Counted from the stretch's first letter, positions 1 through 10,387 are shown. The stretch: 64,000 nucleotides of DNA from Gayadomonas joobiniege G7 (GCF_000300815.1 NZ_AMRX01000006.1:310001-374000); one strand, 5' to 3'. The notes: generated by a model not told the origin, from the letters alone. A program made the numbers and translations.

Positions 1-18
1 TGGCACGTTGCGGGCTGC

Positions 19-50
19 CAGATTTGATTGAGTTTTGTTAATCGAATCTG
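19..50. repeat. Inverted repeat downstream of rdgC
   Basis: An 11-base inverted repeat (arms 19-29 and 40-50, one G-T pair if folded as RNA) with a 10-base loop lies about 80 bases past the rdgC stop codon. It has no T-run on either side, so it is not a standard intrinsic terminator. It could be an mRNA 3' end structure. Nothing else is visible in the first 131 bases. Confidence 0.3.
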
Positions 51-131
51 ACAGATAAAGTTAAGACTTATGGGCGTATAGCTGTTACCAACAAGTGATT
101 TTGTCGTACTTTAATTACCAAGAAACAGAGT

Positions 132-1040
132 TTATTCTTCTGCCGCTGTAAATTGTAAAACTTCGCTTAAGCGTTCTGCAAAAGCCGTTAATTCCCCAGC
201 CATTAAGGTAAAATCTGCATCCAGGCGTGCCAATTTATCCTCGTCTGTTATGTCTTCGTTTTGTTCCTTTATGACATCACTAAATTGGATGCGTTTAATG
301 CTCGCATCTTCACCAATTAAACAAGATAAAGTTTCTTTCCATTCAACGGCTAATCGGGTCACCATTTTTCCATTGTCTAGGTGGTTCTGCAAGTCATCTG
401 AATCTAATGCCAGGTTTTTGCAACGCAAAACGCCCTCGTCGTCGGCAAAGTCTTTTAACTCAACTTCTGCCCCTAATACAAAATCTGTCGGGTGCTGGCC
501 ACGCATCCAATCAGTTAAAATAACCGGAATGCCGACTTCAGATTCAGGGGGCACTACAGGTAAGCTGCTCAGTGTTTTGCGTAAATGGGCTAATAACTCT
601 TCTGCTTTGTTATGGCTGGCGCTCTCTACAAAAATCCAACCGGCTTGCGGCACGATTAGAGCGCGTAAAAAGCTCGATTTGCTAAACGCTTGTGGCAACA
701 AAGTATGAATCAGCTCTTCTTTCATCGTTTGTTTTTCTTTGCCTTTTACCTTACGGTCTTCTTGCTCTTGAATCAGTTCAATTTTTTCGTCTAGCAGTTC
801 TTTAACCACGGCCGCCGGTAAAACTTTTTCCTGTTTTTTTAAATTAATTAAATAAGCCTGGCCGGATGCATGAACTAACGCTTCAGTTTTGGGCGAAAGT
901 GCAGGTGCCCAACCGATTGATTGTACTTCGGTATTAGCACAGGGTTTAAAACTAAATTCTTGCAGTTGTTGTTCTAAAGACTCAGGGGAAAACTCAGGGG
1001 TTTGCGTAAATCTGTACATGAGTGCGTTTTTAAACCACAT
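132..1040 (-). CDS. rdgC: Recombination-associated protein RdgC
   Basis: RdgC is a ring-shaped, nucleoid-associated DNA-binding protein that limits RecA activity. The 302-residue product has the usual length (about 303 in E. coli) and the typical start MWFKNALMYRFT, and it aligns in my reading over the whole length. An AGGA ribosome binding site precedes the ATG. It lies 13 bases after yfaE on the same strand, so it is probably the last gene of the nrdA-nrdB-yfaE transcription unit. The family assignment is firm; operon membership is inferred from spacing. Confidence 0.95.
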   Translation of the reverse strand: MWFKNALMYRFTQTPEFSPESLEQQLQEFSFKPCANTEVQSIGWAPALSPKTEALVHASGQAYLINLKKQEKVLPAAVVKELLDEKIELIQEQEDRKVKGKEKQTMKEELIHTLLPQAFSKSSFLRALIVPQAGWIFVESASHNKAEELLAHLRKTLSSLPVVPPESEVGIPVILTDWMRGQHPTDFVLGAEVELKDFADDEGVLRCKNLALDSDDLQNHLDNGKMVTRLAVEWKETLSCLIGEDASIKRIQFSDVIKEQNEDITDEDKLARLDADFTLMAGELTAFAERLSEVLQFTAAEE

Positions 1041-1053
1041 AAAAATTCCTAAA

Positions 1054-1326
1054 TTACTTTTTGGGTTCTGCTTTAATGGTTAAATCGGCGGTCGGGCGAC
1101 AGCAGCAAGGTAGAATTTCGCCGCGACGCACAAAAGCCAAAGGTTCTTTTGGATACTCAACTTGGCCGCTGATCAGCTCTGTGCGGCACGCACCGCAATA
1201 GCCGTCTCGACAATGGTAGTGAACTTGGTACTGACGGCTTTCTAAATATTCAAGTAGGGTGTTGCAGCCGGATGCCTGATATTCAGTGTACTGGATCAGG
1301 CATTGGATTAATGCATCTTTTTTCAT
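1054..1326 (-). CDS. yfaE: 2Fe-2S ferredoxin YfaE (NrdB cofactor maintenance)
   Basis: A 90-residue plant-type 2Fe-2S ferredoxin. Three cluster cysteines are visible at 39, 44 and 47 (C-x4-C-x2-C), followed by a CCC run at 74-76 that supplies the fourth, as in E. coli YfaE. In E. coli YfaE delivers electrons that maintain the diferric-tyrosyl radical of NrdB. The gene starts 8 bases after the nrdB stop, which matches that partnership. Position next to nrdB separates it from other small ferredoxins. Confidence 0.93.
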   Translation of the reverse strand: MKKDALIQCLIQYTEYQASGCNTLLEYLESRQYQVHYHCRDGYCGACRTELISGQVEYPKEPLAFVRRGEILPCCCRPTADLTIKAEPKK

Positions 1327-1334
1327 TGAGCTGC

Positions 1335-2465
1335 TTATAGCTCAAAATCATCAAAATCATCTGTGTTCAGTTCACTGTCAATTTGACCCACCAAATAGGA
1401 GCTGATTTCGGCTTCTTGAGGGGCCACTTGAACATTGTCACTGACAAGCCAGGCGTTGATCCAAGGGATAGGGTTTTGTGTTTGTTTAAAGATGGCTGGT
1501 AAACCTATCGCTTCCATTCGAGTATTGGTAATATATTCCACATACTGGCATAAAATATCAACATTTAAGCCAATCATAGAGCCGTCTTTAAATAGATATT
1601 GCGCCCATTCTTTTTCTTGTTCAGCAGCCGAGCGGAATATTTCTATTACTTGCTCACGACACTCTATCGCAATCTCAGCCATTTCAGGATCGTCTTGACC
1701 ATCTGCCATAATATTTAGCATATGCTGAGTACCCGTAAGGTGGAGGGCTTCATCCCGAGCAATTAATTTGATGATTTTTGCGTTGCCTTCCATTAATTCG
1801 CGTTCTGCAAATGCAAAACTACAAGCAAAACTCACATAAAAGCGAATCGCTTCTAAAACATTGACGGCTGCCAAACACAAATAAGTTAACTTTTTCATCT
1901 CTCGTAAGGTAACTTTTAACGGCTCGCCATTATGCTCGTACGTGCCTTCACCTGACGTATGATATAACTGGCATGCATGGATTAGTTTATCGTAATAATG
2001 CGATATATCTTTGGCGCGCTCTAATATATGTTCGTTCACGACTATGTCATCAAACACTAGGCTTGGCTCGTTCACTATGTTTCGGATAATATGTGTATAC
2101 GAACGACTATGAATAGTCTCACTAAAGGCCCAGGTTTCAATCCAAGTTTCTAACTCAGGTAAACTAACAATTGGCAACAGGGCAACATTTGGCGAGCGGC
2201 CTTGAATACTGTCTAACAGTGTTTGATATTTTAAGTTGCTTAAAAAAACATGTTTTTCATGCTCTGATAGCTTTTGGAAATCTGCGCGATCGCGGCTAAC
2301 ATCCACCTCTTCCGGTCGCCAAAAAAAGCTTAATTGTTTTTCTATCAGACGTTCAAAAATTGGATGTTTTTGTTTATCGTAACGGGCGACATTGACCATG
2401 CTGCCAAAAAACATCGGCTCGCTTAGATAATCAGTATTATTTTTATTAAAAGTAGTGTAACTCAT
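1335..2465 (-). CDS. nrdB: Ribonucleoside-diphosphate reductase 1, beta subunit
   Basis: Small (radical-generating) subunit of class Ia ribonucleotide reductase, which makes deoxyribonucleotides with NrdA. The start chosen is the ATG of [10 protein letters not shown], giving 376 residues, the same as E. coli NrdB; an upstream in-frame start would add ten residues with no counterpart. The iron/radical segment [11 protein letters not shown] carries Glu115, His118 and the radical Tyr122 in E. coli numbering. The segments [10 protein letters not shown] and RDEALHLTG supply the remaining Glu and His ligands. It lies 84 bases after nrdA with a hairpin between them. Confidence 0.97.
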   Translation of the reverse strand: MSYTTFNKNNTDYLSEPMFFGSMVNVARYDKQKHPIFERLIEKQLSFFWRPEEVDVSRDRADFQKLSEHEKHVFLSNLKYQTLLDSIQGRSPNVALLPIVSLPELETWIETWAFSETIHSRSYTHIIRNIVNEPSLVFDDIVVNEHILERAKDISHYYDKLIHACQLYHTSGEGTYEHNGEPLKVTLREMKKLTYLCLAAVNVLEAIRFYVSFACSFAFAERELMEGNAKIIKLIARDEALHLTGTQHMLNIMADGQDDPEMAEIAIECREQVIEIFRSAAEQEKEWAQYLFKDGSMIGLNVDILCQYVEYITNTRMEAIGLPAIFKQTQNPIPWINAWLVSDNVQVAPQEAEISSYLVGQIDSELNTDDFDDFEL

Positions 2466-2493
2466 AAGGCTCGACAGATATCCAGTTGAAGAC

Positions 2494-2518
2494 AAAAAGG
2501 CCGTTGATTAAACGGCCT
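2494..2518 (-). terminator. Terminator-like hairpin between nrdA and nrdB
   Basis: On the minus strand an 8-bp perfect stem (AGGCCGTT/AACGGCCT, 5-base loop) is followed by TTTTTG, in the 84-base gap between nrdA and nrdB. This is the form of an intrinsic terminator. Since nrdB needs transcription from upstream, it is more likely a partial terminator or an RNA-processing/stability element than an absolute stop. Confidence 0.55.
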
Positions 2519-2549
2519 AGTATTATACCCAGAAAACTCACAAAATGAT

Positions 2550-4838
2550 CTATATTTTACAAGCGCCGCCTGCACAATCATCTTCTTCAGCGATAACTTG
2601 TTTTTTCTCTTTTTGTGGATCTTCTGCACCATCTCGGGTGTTGTGATAATAAAGCGTTTTAACACCCAATTTATAGGCTAAAAGCAGATCTTTTAATAAC
2701 TGCTGCATAGGCACTTTACCACTAGGGAATTTTGCTGGGTCGTAGTTGGTATTGGCCGAAATAGCTTGGTCAACAAACTTTTGCATAATCGCGACTAGTT
2801 CCAAATAACCTTGGTTATTTGGTATGCTCCAAAGCAGTTCATATTGATCTTTTAGGCGCTCATATTCAGGCACAACCTGACGTAGAATACCATCTTTACT
2901 GGCTTTTACGCTGACAAAACCACGTGGTGGTTCGATCCCGTTGGTTGCATTAGAAATTTGTGACGAAGTTTCTGATGGCATTAATGCTGATAACGTGGAG
3001 TTACGTAACCCGTGTGCTTTAATCGAGGCGCGTAGCGCTTCCCAATCGAGCTCAAGTGCTTGGTCACAAATTTTATCAACATCTTTTTTATAGGTGTCGA
3101 TGGGTAAAATACCCTGTGCGTAGGTGGTTTCGGAAAATTTAGGACAAGGGCCTTTTTCCTGTGCCAATTCGCATGACGCTTTTAATAAATAATATTGAAT
3201 GGCTTCAAACGTTTTATGCGTTAAGCTGTTGGCGCTGCCATCTGAATAACGAACCCCATTTTTTGCTAAATAATAAGCAAAGTTAATTACACCTATGCCT
3301 AAAGTACGGCGATTCAAACTAGAGTTCCGTGCAGCGGGGACTGGGTAGTCTTGATAATCAAGCAAACAATCAAGCGCACGCACAGCTAACTCAGATAACT
3401 CTTCTAGCTCACTGAGTTCTTTAATGGCACCTAAATTAAAGGCAGAGAGCGTACAGAGTGCAATCTCAGCATCTTCGTCATTAATGTCAAGTAATGGTTT
3501 AGTGGGTAAGGCAATTTCTAAACACAAGTTGCTTTGTTTAATTGGCGCCACTTTGGCGTCAAATGGACTATGAGTATTGCAGTGGTCAACGTTTTGCAAA
3601 TAGATACGCCCCGTACTGGCGCGCTCTTGGGCAAATAAACCAAATAGTTCAGTTGCTTTGATAGATTTTTTACGAATAGAGCTATCCGCTTCGTATTTAA
3701 CATATAAAGCTTCAAATTCGCTTTGGTCATTAAAAAACGCATCATATAAACCAGGCACATCGCTTGGACTAAATAAAGTGATGTTTTGGTTTTTAATCAG
3801 GCGTTGATACATTAAGCGGTTAAATTGAACCCCATAATCTAAATGACGAACTCGGTTATCATCTACCCCACGGTTGTTTTTAAGTACGACTAAAGACTCA
3901 ACTTCCAAGTGCCAAAGTGGGAAAAATAATGTCGCAGCACCACCGCGCACACCGCCTTGTGAGCAGCTCTTAACGGCAGTTTGAAAATGTTTGTAAAATG
4001 GAATGCAGCCAGTATGAAAGGCTTCACCGCCTCTAATAGGGCTGCCTAACGCTCGTATGTTACCCGCGTTTACACCGATACCGGCACGTTGGCTAACATA
4101 TTTAACAATGGCGCTTGAAGTTGCATTGATCGAATCTAAACTATCACCACACTCAATTAGTACACATGAGCTGAACTGACGGGTGGGTGTTCTAACACCC
4201 GACATAATGGGCGTTGGCAATGAGATCTTAAATTTAGAAACCGCATCATAAAAACGTTGGACATAATCCATACGCTGATCTTTAGGATATTTAGCGAATA
4301 AACACGCTGCAACAAGAACATATAAAAATTGTGGGCTTTCGTAAATATCACCAGTGACTCGGTTTTGCACCAAGTATTTGCCTTCAAGTTGTTTGACCGC
4401 TGCGTATGAAAAGTTTAAGTCGCGCCCATGCTCAATAAAATCGTTCATTTGAGCGAACTCTTCGCGGCTGTAATCAGCTAATAAATGAGTATCGTATTTG
4501 CCTGCTTCGCATAAGTTTACAACATGTTCGTATAAATGGGGTGGTTCAAACTGACCGTAAGCTTTTTTGCGCAGATGAAAAATAGACAATCGGGCAGCTA
4601 AATACTGATAATCGGGCGTCTCTTCCGAGATTAAATCAGCGGCTGAGCGAATAATAGTCTCATGAATATCTTCAGTTTTGATACCATCATAAAATTGAAT
4701 ATGAGATTTCATTTCAACTTGAGAAACTGAGACGTTATTCAATCCTTGTGCCGCCCAGGTGACTACCTTATGTAGTTTGTCTAGGTTTAGAGCCTCTTTT
4801 GAACCATTTCGCTTAGTTACAAACAGCTGATCAGTCAT
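2550..4838 (-). CDS. nrdA: Ribonucleoside-diphosphate reductase 1, alpha subunit
   Basis: Catalytic large subunit of class Ia ribonucleotide reductase, 762 residues (E. coli 761). The first ~90 residues form the ATP-cone activity domain. Visible active-site elements are the FSSCVLIECGD cysteine, NLCLEI (radical Cys and catalytic Glu), ALCTLSAFN (partner cysteine), and the C-terminal redox pair in DDCAGGACKI. All essential residues are present. It heads the nrdA-nrdB-yfaE-rdgC unit and has NrdR-like boxes over its promoter. Confidence 0.98.
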   Translation of the reverse strand: MTDQLFVTKRNGSKEALNLDKLHKVVTWAAQGLNNVSVSQVEMKSHIQFYDGIKTEDIHETIIRSAADLISEETPDYQYLAARLSIFHLRKKAYGQFEPPHLYEHVVNLCEAGKYDTHLLADYSREEFAQMNDFIEHGRDLNFSYAAVKQLEGKYLVQNRVTGDIYESPQFLYVLVAACLFAKYPKDQRMDYVQRFYDAVSKFKISLPTPIMSGVRTPTRQFSSCVLIECGDSLDSINATSSAIVKYVSQRAGIGVNAGNIRALGSPIRGGEAFHTGCIPFYKHFQTAVKSCSQGGVRGGAATLFFPLWHLEVESLVVLKNNRGVDDNRVRHLDYGVQFNRLMYQRLIKNQNITLFSPSDVPGLYDAFFNDQSEFEALYVKYEADSSIRKKSIKATELFGLFAQERASTGRIYLQNVDHCNTHSPFDAKVAPIKQSNLCLEIALPTKPLLDINDEDAEIALCTLSAFNLGAIKELSELEELSELAVRALDCLLDYQDYPVPAARNSSLNRRTLGIGVINFAYYLAKNGVRYSDGSANSLTHKTFEAIQYYLLKASCELAQEKGPCPKFSETTYAQGILPIDTYKKDVDKICDQALELDWEALRASIKAHGLRNSTLSALMPSETSSQISNATNGIEPPRGFVSVKASKDGILRQVVPEYERLKDQYELLWSIPNNQGYLELVAIMQKFVDQAISANTNYDPAKFPSGKVPMQQLLKDLLLAYKLGVKTLYYHNTRDGAEDPQKEKKQVIAEEDDCAGGACKI

Positions 4839-4902
4839 GCGGGTTGATTATCCTGTTAATTGGGTTAGAGCGTATATCTTACGTCATTTAATTTAAAAGT
4901 GA

Positions 4903-4966
4903 CCACAAGATATAGTTACAAATTTAATAATCAGCACAAGATAATGAGGTTTTAATCTGAAAGCAA
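4903..4966 (-). promoter_or_regulatory. nrdA promoter with two NrdR-like boxes
   Basis: On the minus strand a TTGCTT -35 (4961-4966) and a TATCTT -10 (4938-4943) are separated by exactly 17 bases. Two matches to the NrdR-box core CwAtATaTwG are present: 4906-4915 (CAAGATATAG, one mismatch) and 4937-4946 (CAAGATAATG, two mismatches). The cores are 31 bp apart, the three-turn spacing typical of NrdR box pairs. One box covers the -10. NrdR represses ribonucleotide reductase genes in many bacteria; its action here is inferred. Confidence 0.65.
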
Positions 4967-5118
4967 GGTATTGACAGAGAATTTATAATCCCACTTTTTG
5001 TAGGCTTTTTTCCTAAGTTAGCAGTTACTAACTATAAGCCTTTCTGAAGTAAGATATTGATGGTTTTGCAATGCAGATTTTAATAAAAAAAAATTTAATT
5101 TTGTGCCGTTCGATCGCC

Positions 5119-5150
5119 AAAAAAATCGCCAGTGCATTTAATCACCAGCG
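5119..5150 (-). terminator. Intrinsic terminator of the ubiG-HAD phosphatase unit
   Basis: Read on the minus strand, an 8-bp stem with two G-T pairs (arms 5143-5150 and 5127-5134, 8-base loop) is followed by a run of seven T. It begins seven bases past the stop codon of the phosphatase gene. Confidence 0.7.
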
Positions 5151-5156
5151 CAAACT

Positions 5157-5831
5157 TTAATCGTTTAAAAAAGCCAATAATTCAAGCGGACTTTCAATAA
5201 TATGATCAGCCTGCCAAGCTTCGATCGGAAGTTCATCTTGGGTATATCCCCAAGCCGCTAAAAAAGTGGTCATATTCGCGCGGTTTCCTGCCTCGATATC
5301 ACGTTTTGCATCACCAATATACCAACAATCTTCAGCCGTGACTGAGATCTGCTCACAGGCGAAATATAAAGGCGCAGGATGAGGTTTTTTTTCGGTTAAG
5401 GTATCGCCGCTTACCACCACAGCACAGTTTTTAAACACCGGATAGTTTAACAGCAGCTGGTCGGTTAAAAACGCCGGTTTGTTGGTGACTACACCCCAAG
5501 GAATGTTTTTGTTTTCTAACGCCATTAAACATTCACTCATACCCTCAAAAAAATCAGTATGTAAACTGATATTGGCTTCGTACGACTTTAAAAACTCATT
5601 TCTAAGTGCATGAATTTGATCTTCGCCAAAGTGGTCTTTTAAACCTAGGTTTAATAAACCTAATGCGCCGTGTGATGCGATCGGGCGGTACGCTTGATAA
5701 CTGATTTTAGGCAAATTTCGGGCCGCCAGCAAACGATTTAATGTTTCGCCTAAATCTCTTGCGGTATCTAATAAAGTACCGTCCAAATCAAATAAAATGG
5801 CAGCGGGTTGGTTTAATTTTTTTGGGCACAT
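5157..5831 (-). CDS. HAD phosphatase, phosphoglycolate phosphatase / MupP-like
   Basis: A 224-residue haloacid dehalogenase hydrolase with motif I LFDLDGTLLDT near residue 14, motif II VVTNKP, a conserved lysine in TEKKPHP and the motif IV segment YIGDAKRDIEAG. Usual labels are phosphoglycolate phosphatase (gph) or, for the gene beside ubiG in Pseudomonas, MupP (N-acetylmuramic acid 6-phosphate phosphatase of peptidoglycan recycling). The start overlaps the end of ubiG by 19 bases, so the two are translated from one message. The ubiG linkage favours the MupP-type gene, but substrate cannot be read from sequence, so no symbol is given. Confidence 0.88.
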   Translation of the reverse strand: MCPKKLNQPAAILFDLDGTLLDTARDLGETLNRLLAARNLPKISYQAYRPIASHGALGLLNLGLKDHFGEDQIHALRNEFLKSYEANISLHTDFFEGMSECLMALENKNIPWGVVTNKPAFLTDQLLLNYPVFKNCAVVVSGDTLTEKKPHPAPLYFACEQISVTAEDCWYIGDAKRDIEAGNRANMTTFLAAWGYTQDELPIEAWQADHIIESPLELLAFLND

Positions 5832-6517
5832 AAAATATAGTTAACGCTTGGGTCTTGGTTAAATTTAAAGGATTTAAATAACGGGTCGTAGTGAATACCC
5901 CTGATGTTTTTTACCCGAGTATTTTGCTGTTCGATCATATTTACCAATTCTGATGGGCGGATAAATTTTTGCCAATCATGGGTGCCAGTTGGCACGATTT
6001 TTAACAAATGTTCAGCTGCCAAGATAGCTAGCACGTAACTTTTGTGAGTGCGATTTAATGTTGATGCAAATAAAAAACCGCCTGGTTTAAGCAAGCGACA
6101 GGCTGCCTGAATAATAGAAGCAGGGTCGGGTACATGTTCTAACATTTCTAAACAGCAAACAACATCATATTGACCCGCTTGTTGTTCGGCAAAAGTTTCT
6201 GCAGAAATGTTCTGATAATCAATAAATAACTGATTTTGTTCACTATGCTTGCGGGCAACTTGCAATGAGTCAGGTGCGAGATCAATCCCGGTAACCATGG
6301 CCTGGCGCCGCGCGAGTGCTTCGCTTAAAATGCCTCCACCACAGCCAATATCTAATACTTTTTTATGATAAAGGCCTTCGCAATGTTGCTCGATATAGTC
6401 TACGCGATAAGGGTTCATTAAATGCAGGGGGGCGAATTCGCCGTCCATGTCCCACCATTTATCTGCGATGCTGTTAAACTTTTCGATTTCTTGCTGATCC
6501 ATATTTTGCACTGGCAT
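5813..6517 (-). CDS. ubiG: Ubiquinone biosynthesis O-methyltransferase UbiG
   Basis: SAM-dependent methyltransferase that performs both O-methylation steps in ubiquinone synthesis, acting at the inner membrane. The 234-residue product shows the N-terminal signature FNSIADKWWDMDGEFAPLH and the SAM-binding motif VLDIGCGGGILSE near residue 55, followed by an acidic loop (GIDLAPDS). Length matches E. coli UbiG (240). It is divergent from gyrA and overlaps the downstream phosphatase gene. Confidence 0.96.
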   Translation of the reverse strand: MPVQNMDQQEIEKFNSIADKWWDMDGEFAPLHLMNPYRVDYIEQHCEGLYHKKVLDIGCGGGILSEALARRQAMVTGIDLAPDSLQVARKHSEQNQLFIDYQNISAETFAEQQAGQYDVVCCLEMLEHVPDPASIIQAACRLLKPGGFLFASTLNRTHKSYVLAILAAEHLLKIVPTGTHDWQKFIRPSELVNMIEQQNTRVKNIRGIHYDPLFKSFKFNQDPSVNYILCAQKN

Positions 6518-6705
6518 AGCTACCTATATAAACTTTTTGTTTGAACTGATTTGCATTATAAAGCTTACTTGCCCCTGAACAAGGGAAAGCTTATTTTTTC
6601 AATGGTATGCAGGCACGAATGTGTTAGAATAGCGGATCAAAAAATGTTAAATGCACATACGCGAAAGCAATAACAAGTATTAAATTCTAGGGAACCATCC
6701 TGTAT

Positions 6706-9285
6706 ATGAACGATTTGGCGAAAGAAATCCTTCCGGTTAATATCGAAGACGAATTAAAGAACTCTTATCTGGATTATGCAATGAGCGTAATAGTTGGCCG
6801 CGCGCTGCCAGATGTAAGAGATGGCTTAAAGCCAGTTCACCGTCGTGTTCTGTTTGCGATGAATGAGCTCAAAAATGACTTCAACAAACCCTATAAAAAA
6901 TCTGCCCGTATTGTTGGTGACGTGATAGGTAAATATCACCCGCATGGTGACAGTGCCGTGTACGACACCATTGTTCGTATGGCGCAGCCGTTTTCACTTC
7001 GTTATATGTTAGTTGACGGGCAGGGGAACTTTGGTTCAGTGGATGGTGATTCACCAGCGGCCATGCGTTATACAGAAGTCAGAATGGCAAAAATTGCCCA
7101 TTCCTTACTGGCCGATTTAGAAAAACAAACGGTCGATTTTGTGCCTAATTACGATGGTACCGAAGAAATTCCGGAAGTTTTGCCAACGCGTGTGCCGAAC
7201 CTATTAGTTAATGGTTCATCGGGTATTGCTGTGGGTATGGCGACCAATATTCCACCACACAATTTAAACGAAGTGATCGGTGGCTGTCTGGCGATGATTG
7301 AAAACCCAGATATCAGCATTGAAGAATTAATTGAATATATCCCAGGGCCAGACTTTCCGACTGCCGGTATCATCAGTGGTCGTTCGGGAATAGAACAAGC
7401 CTATCGTACGGGTCGGGGTAAAGTTTATATTCGCGCCCGTGCCGAAATCGAAGTGGCTGACAATGGCCGCGAGACCATCATAGTTCATGAAATTCCTTAT
7501 CAGGTTAACAAAGCGCGTTTAATTGAAAAGATGGCCGAATTGGTCAAAGAAAAGCGTATTGATTCTATTTCGGCACTGCGCGACGAATCAGATAAAGAAG
7601 GCATGCGTATTGTTATTGAAGTAAAACGAGGTGAATCTGGCGAAGTATTGTTAAATCACTTGTATTCATTAACTCAAATGCAGGTGGTTTTTGGTATCAA
7701 TATGGTTGCGCTTGAAAACAACCAGCCAAAACTTTTTAATCTGCGCGATATGCTGAAAGCGTTTTTAAACCACCGCCGAGAAGTGGTTACCCGCCGGACG
7801 ATTTTTGAATTGCGTAAAGCGCGTGAGCGTGCCCACGTATTAGAAGGTTTAGCCATAGCACTGGCTAATATAGATCCTGTCATTGAACTGATTAAACGCT
7901 CAGCTTCGCCTGCAGATGCTAAAAAAGGCTTGGTCGAAACCCCATGGTTATTGGGCGATGTTGCCGAGATGTTGGAGCGTGCCGGCACTCATGCTGCCCG
8001 TCCAGAGTGGCTTGAGGATGCTTATGGTGTTAAAGGCGAACATTACCATCTGACCGAACAACAGGCGCAAGCTATTTTGGATTTACGATTGCATAAACTG
8101 ACAGGTTTAGAGCATGAAAAAATCCTAGATGAATACAAAGCCTTGTTAGATGAAATTGCAGAGCTATTGCATATTTTATCCAGCGCAGTCCGTTTAATGG
8201 AAGTCATCCGTGATGAGTTGCTGGCGATTAAAGAAGAATTTGGTGATGAGCGTCGCACTGAAATTACAGCGGCTGCACACGACATCAATATGGAAGATTT
8301 AATTGCCGAAGAAGATGTTGTGGTCACCCTTTCGCACGAAGGTTATGTTAAGTATCAGCCGTTAACCGAGTATGAAGCGCAGCGACGAGGTGGTAAAGGT
8401 AAAGCGGCTACGCGCATGAAAGATGATGATTTTATCGAAAAATTATTAGTCGCCAATACCCATGATACTATTTTATGTTTTTCTGACTTAGGTCGTTTAT
8501 ATTGGTTGAAGGTTTATCAATTGCCTTTAGCCAGCCGAACTGCCCGTGGCCGACCTATCGTTAACTTGCTGCCATTAGAAGAAGGCGAACGTATCAGCGC
8601 GATTTTACCAGTTCGTGAATACGAAGAAGACAAATTTGTCATCATGGCGACCGCTAAAGGTACAGTGAAAAAGACGGCCCTTACAGAATACTCACGTCCT
8701 CGTGCTAACGGGATTATTGCGCTTAATCTTAACGAAGGCGACCATGTCATTGGCGTAAATATCACTTGTGGCAGCAGTGATATTATGTTGTTTTCGGATG
8801 CTGGAAAAGTGGTTCGTTTTAACGAGCAACAAGTTCGTGCAATGGGTCGAACCGCGACCGGTGTACGGGGTATGAAACTAGAAGATTCGCAAAATATTGT
8901 TTCTATGATAGTGCCACAAACCGAAGGTGCCATCTTAACAGTGACAGAAAATGGGTACGGTAAACGTACGCCGCTGGAAGAATATCCAGCAAAAAGCCGT
9001 GCCACTATGGGCGTGGTATCCATAAAAGTAAGTGAACGAAATGGGGCTGTTGTCGGTGCCGTTCAGGTGAACGATAGTGACCAGATAATGCTGATCTCAA
9101 ATAAAGGTACCTTAGTGCGTACCCGTGTAAGTGAAGTGTCGTCAGTTGGCCGTAATACCCAGGGCGTTCGTTTAATTCGCACCGGTGAAAATGAACTGGT
9201 TGTCGGTTTGGCGCGTATCGAAGAAATCGAAGATGACCTGCCAGTAGAAGAAGTATCAGAAAATACAGAGAATACAGATGAGTAA
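6706..9285 (+). CDS. gyrA: DNA gyrase subunit A
   Basis: Breakage-reunion subunit of DNA gyrase, 859 residues. Catalytic Tyr122 sits in AAMRYTE. The quinolone-resistance region has Ser83 and Asp87 (HGDSAVYD), the drug-sensitive state in E. coli numbering, which applies without gaps here. The GyrA box QRRGGKG lies near residue 560, followed by the C-terminal beta-pinwheel repeats and a short acidic tail. An AGGGA ribosome binding site precedes the ATG. The stop overlaps the serC start by 8 bases, suggesting coupling. Confidence 0.98.
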   Translation: MNDLAKEILPVNIEDELKNSYLDYAMSVIVGRALPDVRDGLKPVHRRVLFAMNELKNDFNKPYKKSARIVGDVIGKYHPHGDSAVYDTIVRMAQPFSLRYMLVDGQGNFGSVDGDSPAAMRYTEVRMAKIAHSLLADLEKQTVDFVPNYDGTEEIPEVLPTRVPNLLVNGSSGIAVGMATNIPPHNLNEVIGGCLAMIENPDISIEELIEYIPGPDFPTAGIISGRSGIEQAYRTGRGKVYIRARAEIEVADNGRETIIVHEIPYQVNKARLIEKMAELVKEKRIDSISALRDESDKEGMRIVIEVKRGESGEVLLNHLYSLTQMQVVFGINMVALENNQPKLFNLRDMLKAFLNHRREVVTRRTIFELRKARERAHVLEGLAIALANIDPVIELIKRSASPADAKKGLVETPWLLGDVAEMLERAGTHAARPEWLEDAYGVKGEHYHLTEQQAQAILDLRLHKLTGLEHEKILDEYKALLDEIAELLHILSSAVRLMEVIRDELLAIKEEFGDERRTEITAAAHDINMEDLIAEEDVVVTLSHEGYVKYQPLTEYEAQRRGGKGKAATRMKDDDFIEKLLVANTHDTILCFSDLGRLYWLKVYQLPLASRTARGRPIVNLLPLEEGERISAILPVREYEEDKFVIMATAKGTVKKTALTEYSRPRANGIIALNLNEGDHVIGVNITCGSSDIMLFSDAGKVVRFNEQQVRAMGRTATGVRGMKLEDSQNIVSMIVPQTEGAILTVTENGYGKRTPLEEYPAKSRATMGVVSIKVSERNGAVVGAVQVNDSDQIMLISNKGTLVRTRVSEVSSVGRNTQGVRLIRTGENELVVGLARIEEIEDDLPVEEVSENTENTDE

Positions 9286-10360
9286 AGTATTTAATTTTTG
9301 TGCGGGCCCAGCCATGTTGCCCGCAGATGTTATGCAGCAAGCGCAGCAAGAGTATGTAAACTGGCACGGTAAAGGCTGTTCTATTATGGAAATGAGTCAC
9401 CGTGGTGCTGATTATATCCAAGTAGCCCAAGAAGCAGAGCAAGCCTTGCGTGATTTGATGAACATTTCTGATGAGTACGCTGTGTTATTCATGCACGGTG
9501 GTGGTCGTGGTCAGTTTGCGGCTGTGCCTTTAAATATTTTACCAGAAGGCGGGCAAGCTGATTATGTCGTCAATGGTTCCTGGTCTAAATCTGCGCTGGC
9601 AGAAGCACAAAAATATGGTCAAGCGAATTTAGCCGCTGATTATTATAGCGAAGATGGTAAACGATCAATTACGCCATTTGAGCAATGGCAATTGAGCAAA
9701 GATGCAGCGTATGTACATTATTGTCCAAATGAAACCGTCGATGGGTTAGAGTTTGATTATATTCCACAGACTGACAAGCCATTAGTCGCGGATATGTCAT
9801 CGTGTATTTTATCACGTGAAATCGATGTGAATAAATTTGGTATTATTTATGCTGGTGCGCAAAAAAACATTGGCCCATCTGGTTTAGCGATTGCTATTGT
9901 GCGGAAAGATTTAATGGGTAAAGCGCGTCAAGCGACGCCGTCTATCTATGATTATCAAATACAGGCAAAAGCTGACTCTATGTACAATACACCACCAACT
10001 TATGCCTGGTATTTAGCCGGTTTAGTGTTTAAGTGGTTAAAAACAAATGGTGGCATAAGTGCGATGGAAGCCCAAAACAAGTTAAAAGCCGAAAAATTGT
10101 ATAGCTATATAGATAATAGCGAATTTTATCATAATCAGGTTGAAACTCGTTATCGCTCACGTATGAACGTGCCTTTTATGCTTAAAGACGATGCTTTAAA
10201 CAGCTTGTTTTTACAGCAATCAGAAGCTGCAGGTTTATTGGCTTTAAAGGGGCACCGTTCGGTCGGTGGTATGCGAGCGAGCATTTATAATGCAATGCCA
10301 GTTGAAGGTGTTGATGCCCTGATTGAATTTATGCAAACTTTTGCCGTTAAAAACGGTTAA
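9278..10360 (+). CDS. serC: Phosphoserine aminotransferase
   Basis: PLP enzyme converting 3-phosphohydroxypyruvate to phosphoserine in serine synthesis, also used in vitamin B6 synthesis. 360 residues, as in E. coli (362). The start [15 protein letters not shown] and the segment HGGGRGQF are family hallmarks. The PLP lysine is Lys196 in [12 protein letters not shown]. It begins inside the end of gyrA and is followed 27 bases later by cmk, the usual order in this group. Confidence 0.97.
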   Translation: MSKVFNFCAGPAMLPADVMQQAQQEYVNWHGKGCSIMEMSHRGADYIQVAQEAEQALRDLMNISDEYAVLFMHGGGRGQFAAVPLNILPEGGQADYVVNGSWSKSALAEAQKYGQANLAADYYSEDGKRSITPFEQWQLSKDAAYVHYCPNETVDGLEFDYIPQTDKPLVADMSSCILSREIDVNKFGIIYAGAQKNIGPSGLAIAIVRKDLMGKARQATPSIYDYQIQAKADSMYNTPPTYAWYLAGLVFKWLKTNGGISAMEAQNKLKAEKLYSYIDNSEFYHNQVETRYRSRMNVPFMLKDDALNSLFLQQSEAAGLLALKGHRSVGGMRASIYNAMPVEGVDALIEFMQTFAVKNG

Positions 10361-10387
10361 AGACTAAACCAAACACAGAGGTATAGG

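Noticed and set aside
4972-4990. TTGACA followed by TATAAT on the plus strand
   Set aside because: The two hexamers are only 7 bases apart and no gene follows on that strand.
5002-5041. Hairpin AGGCTT...AAGCCT with inner GTTAG/CTAAC as a terminator
   Set aside because: It has an asymmetric interior and no T-run on either strand; the terminator at 5119-5150 already serves the upstream genes.
8517-9023. 168-codon open frame antisense to gyrA
   Set aside because: It lies wholly inside gyrA, has no ribosome site, and its low-complexity sequence is what a coding strand leaves on its complement.
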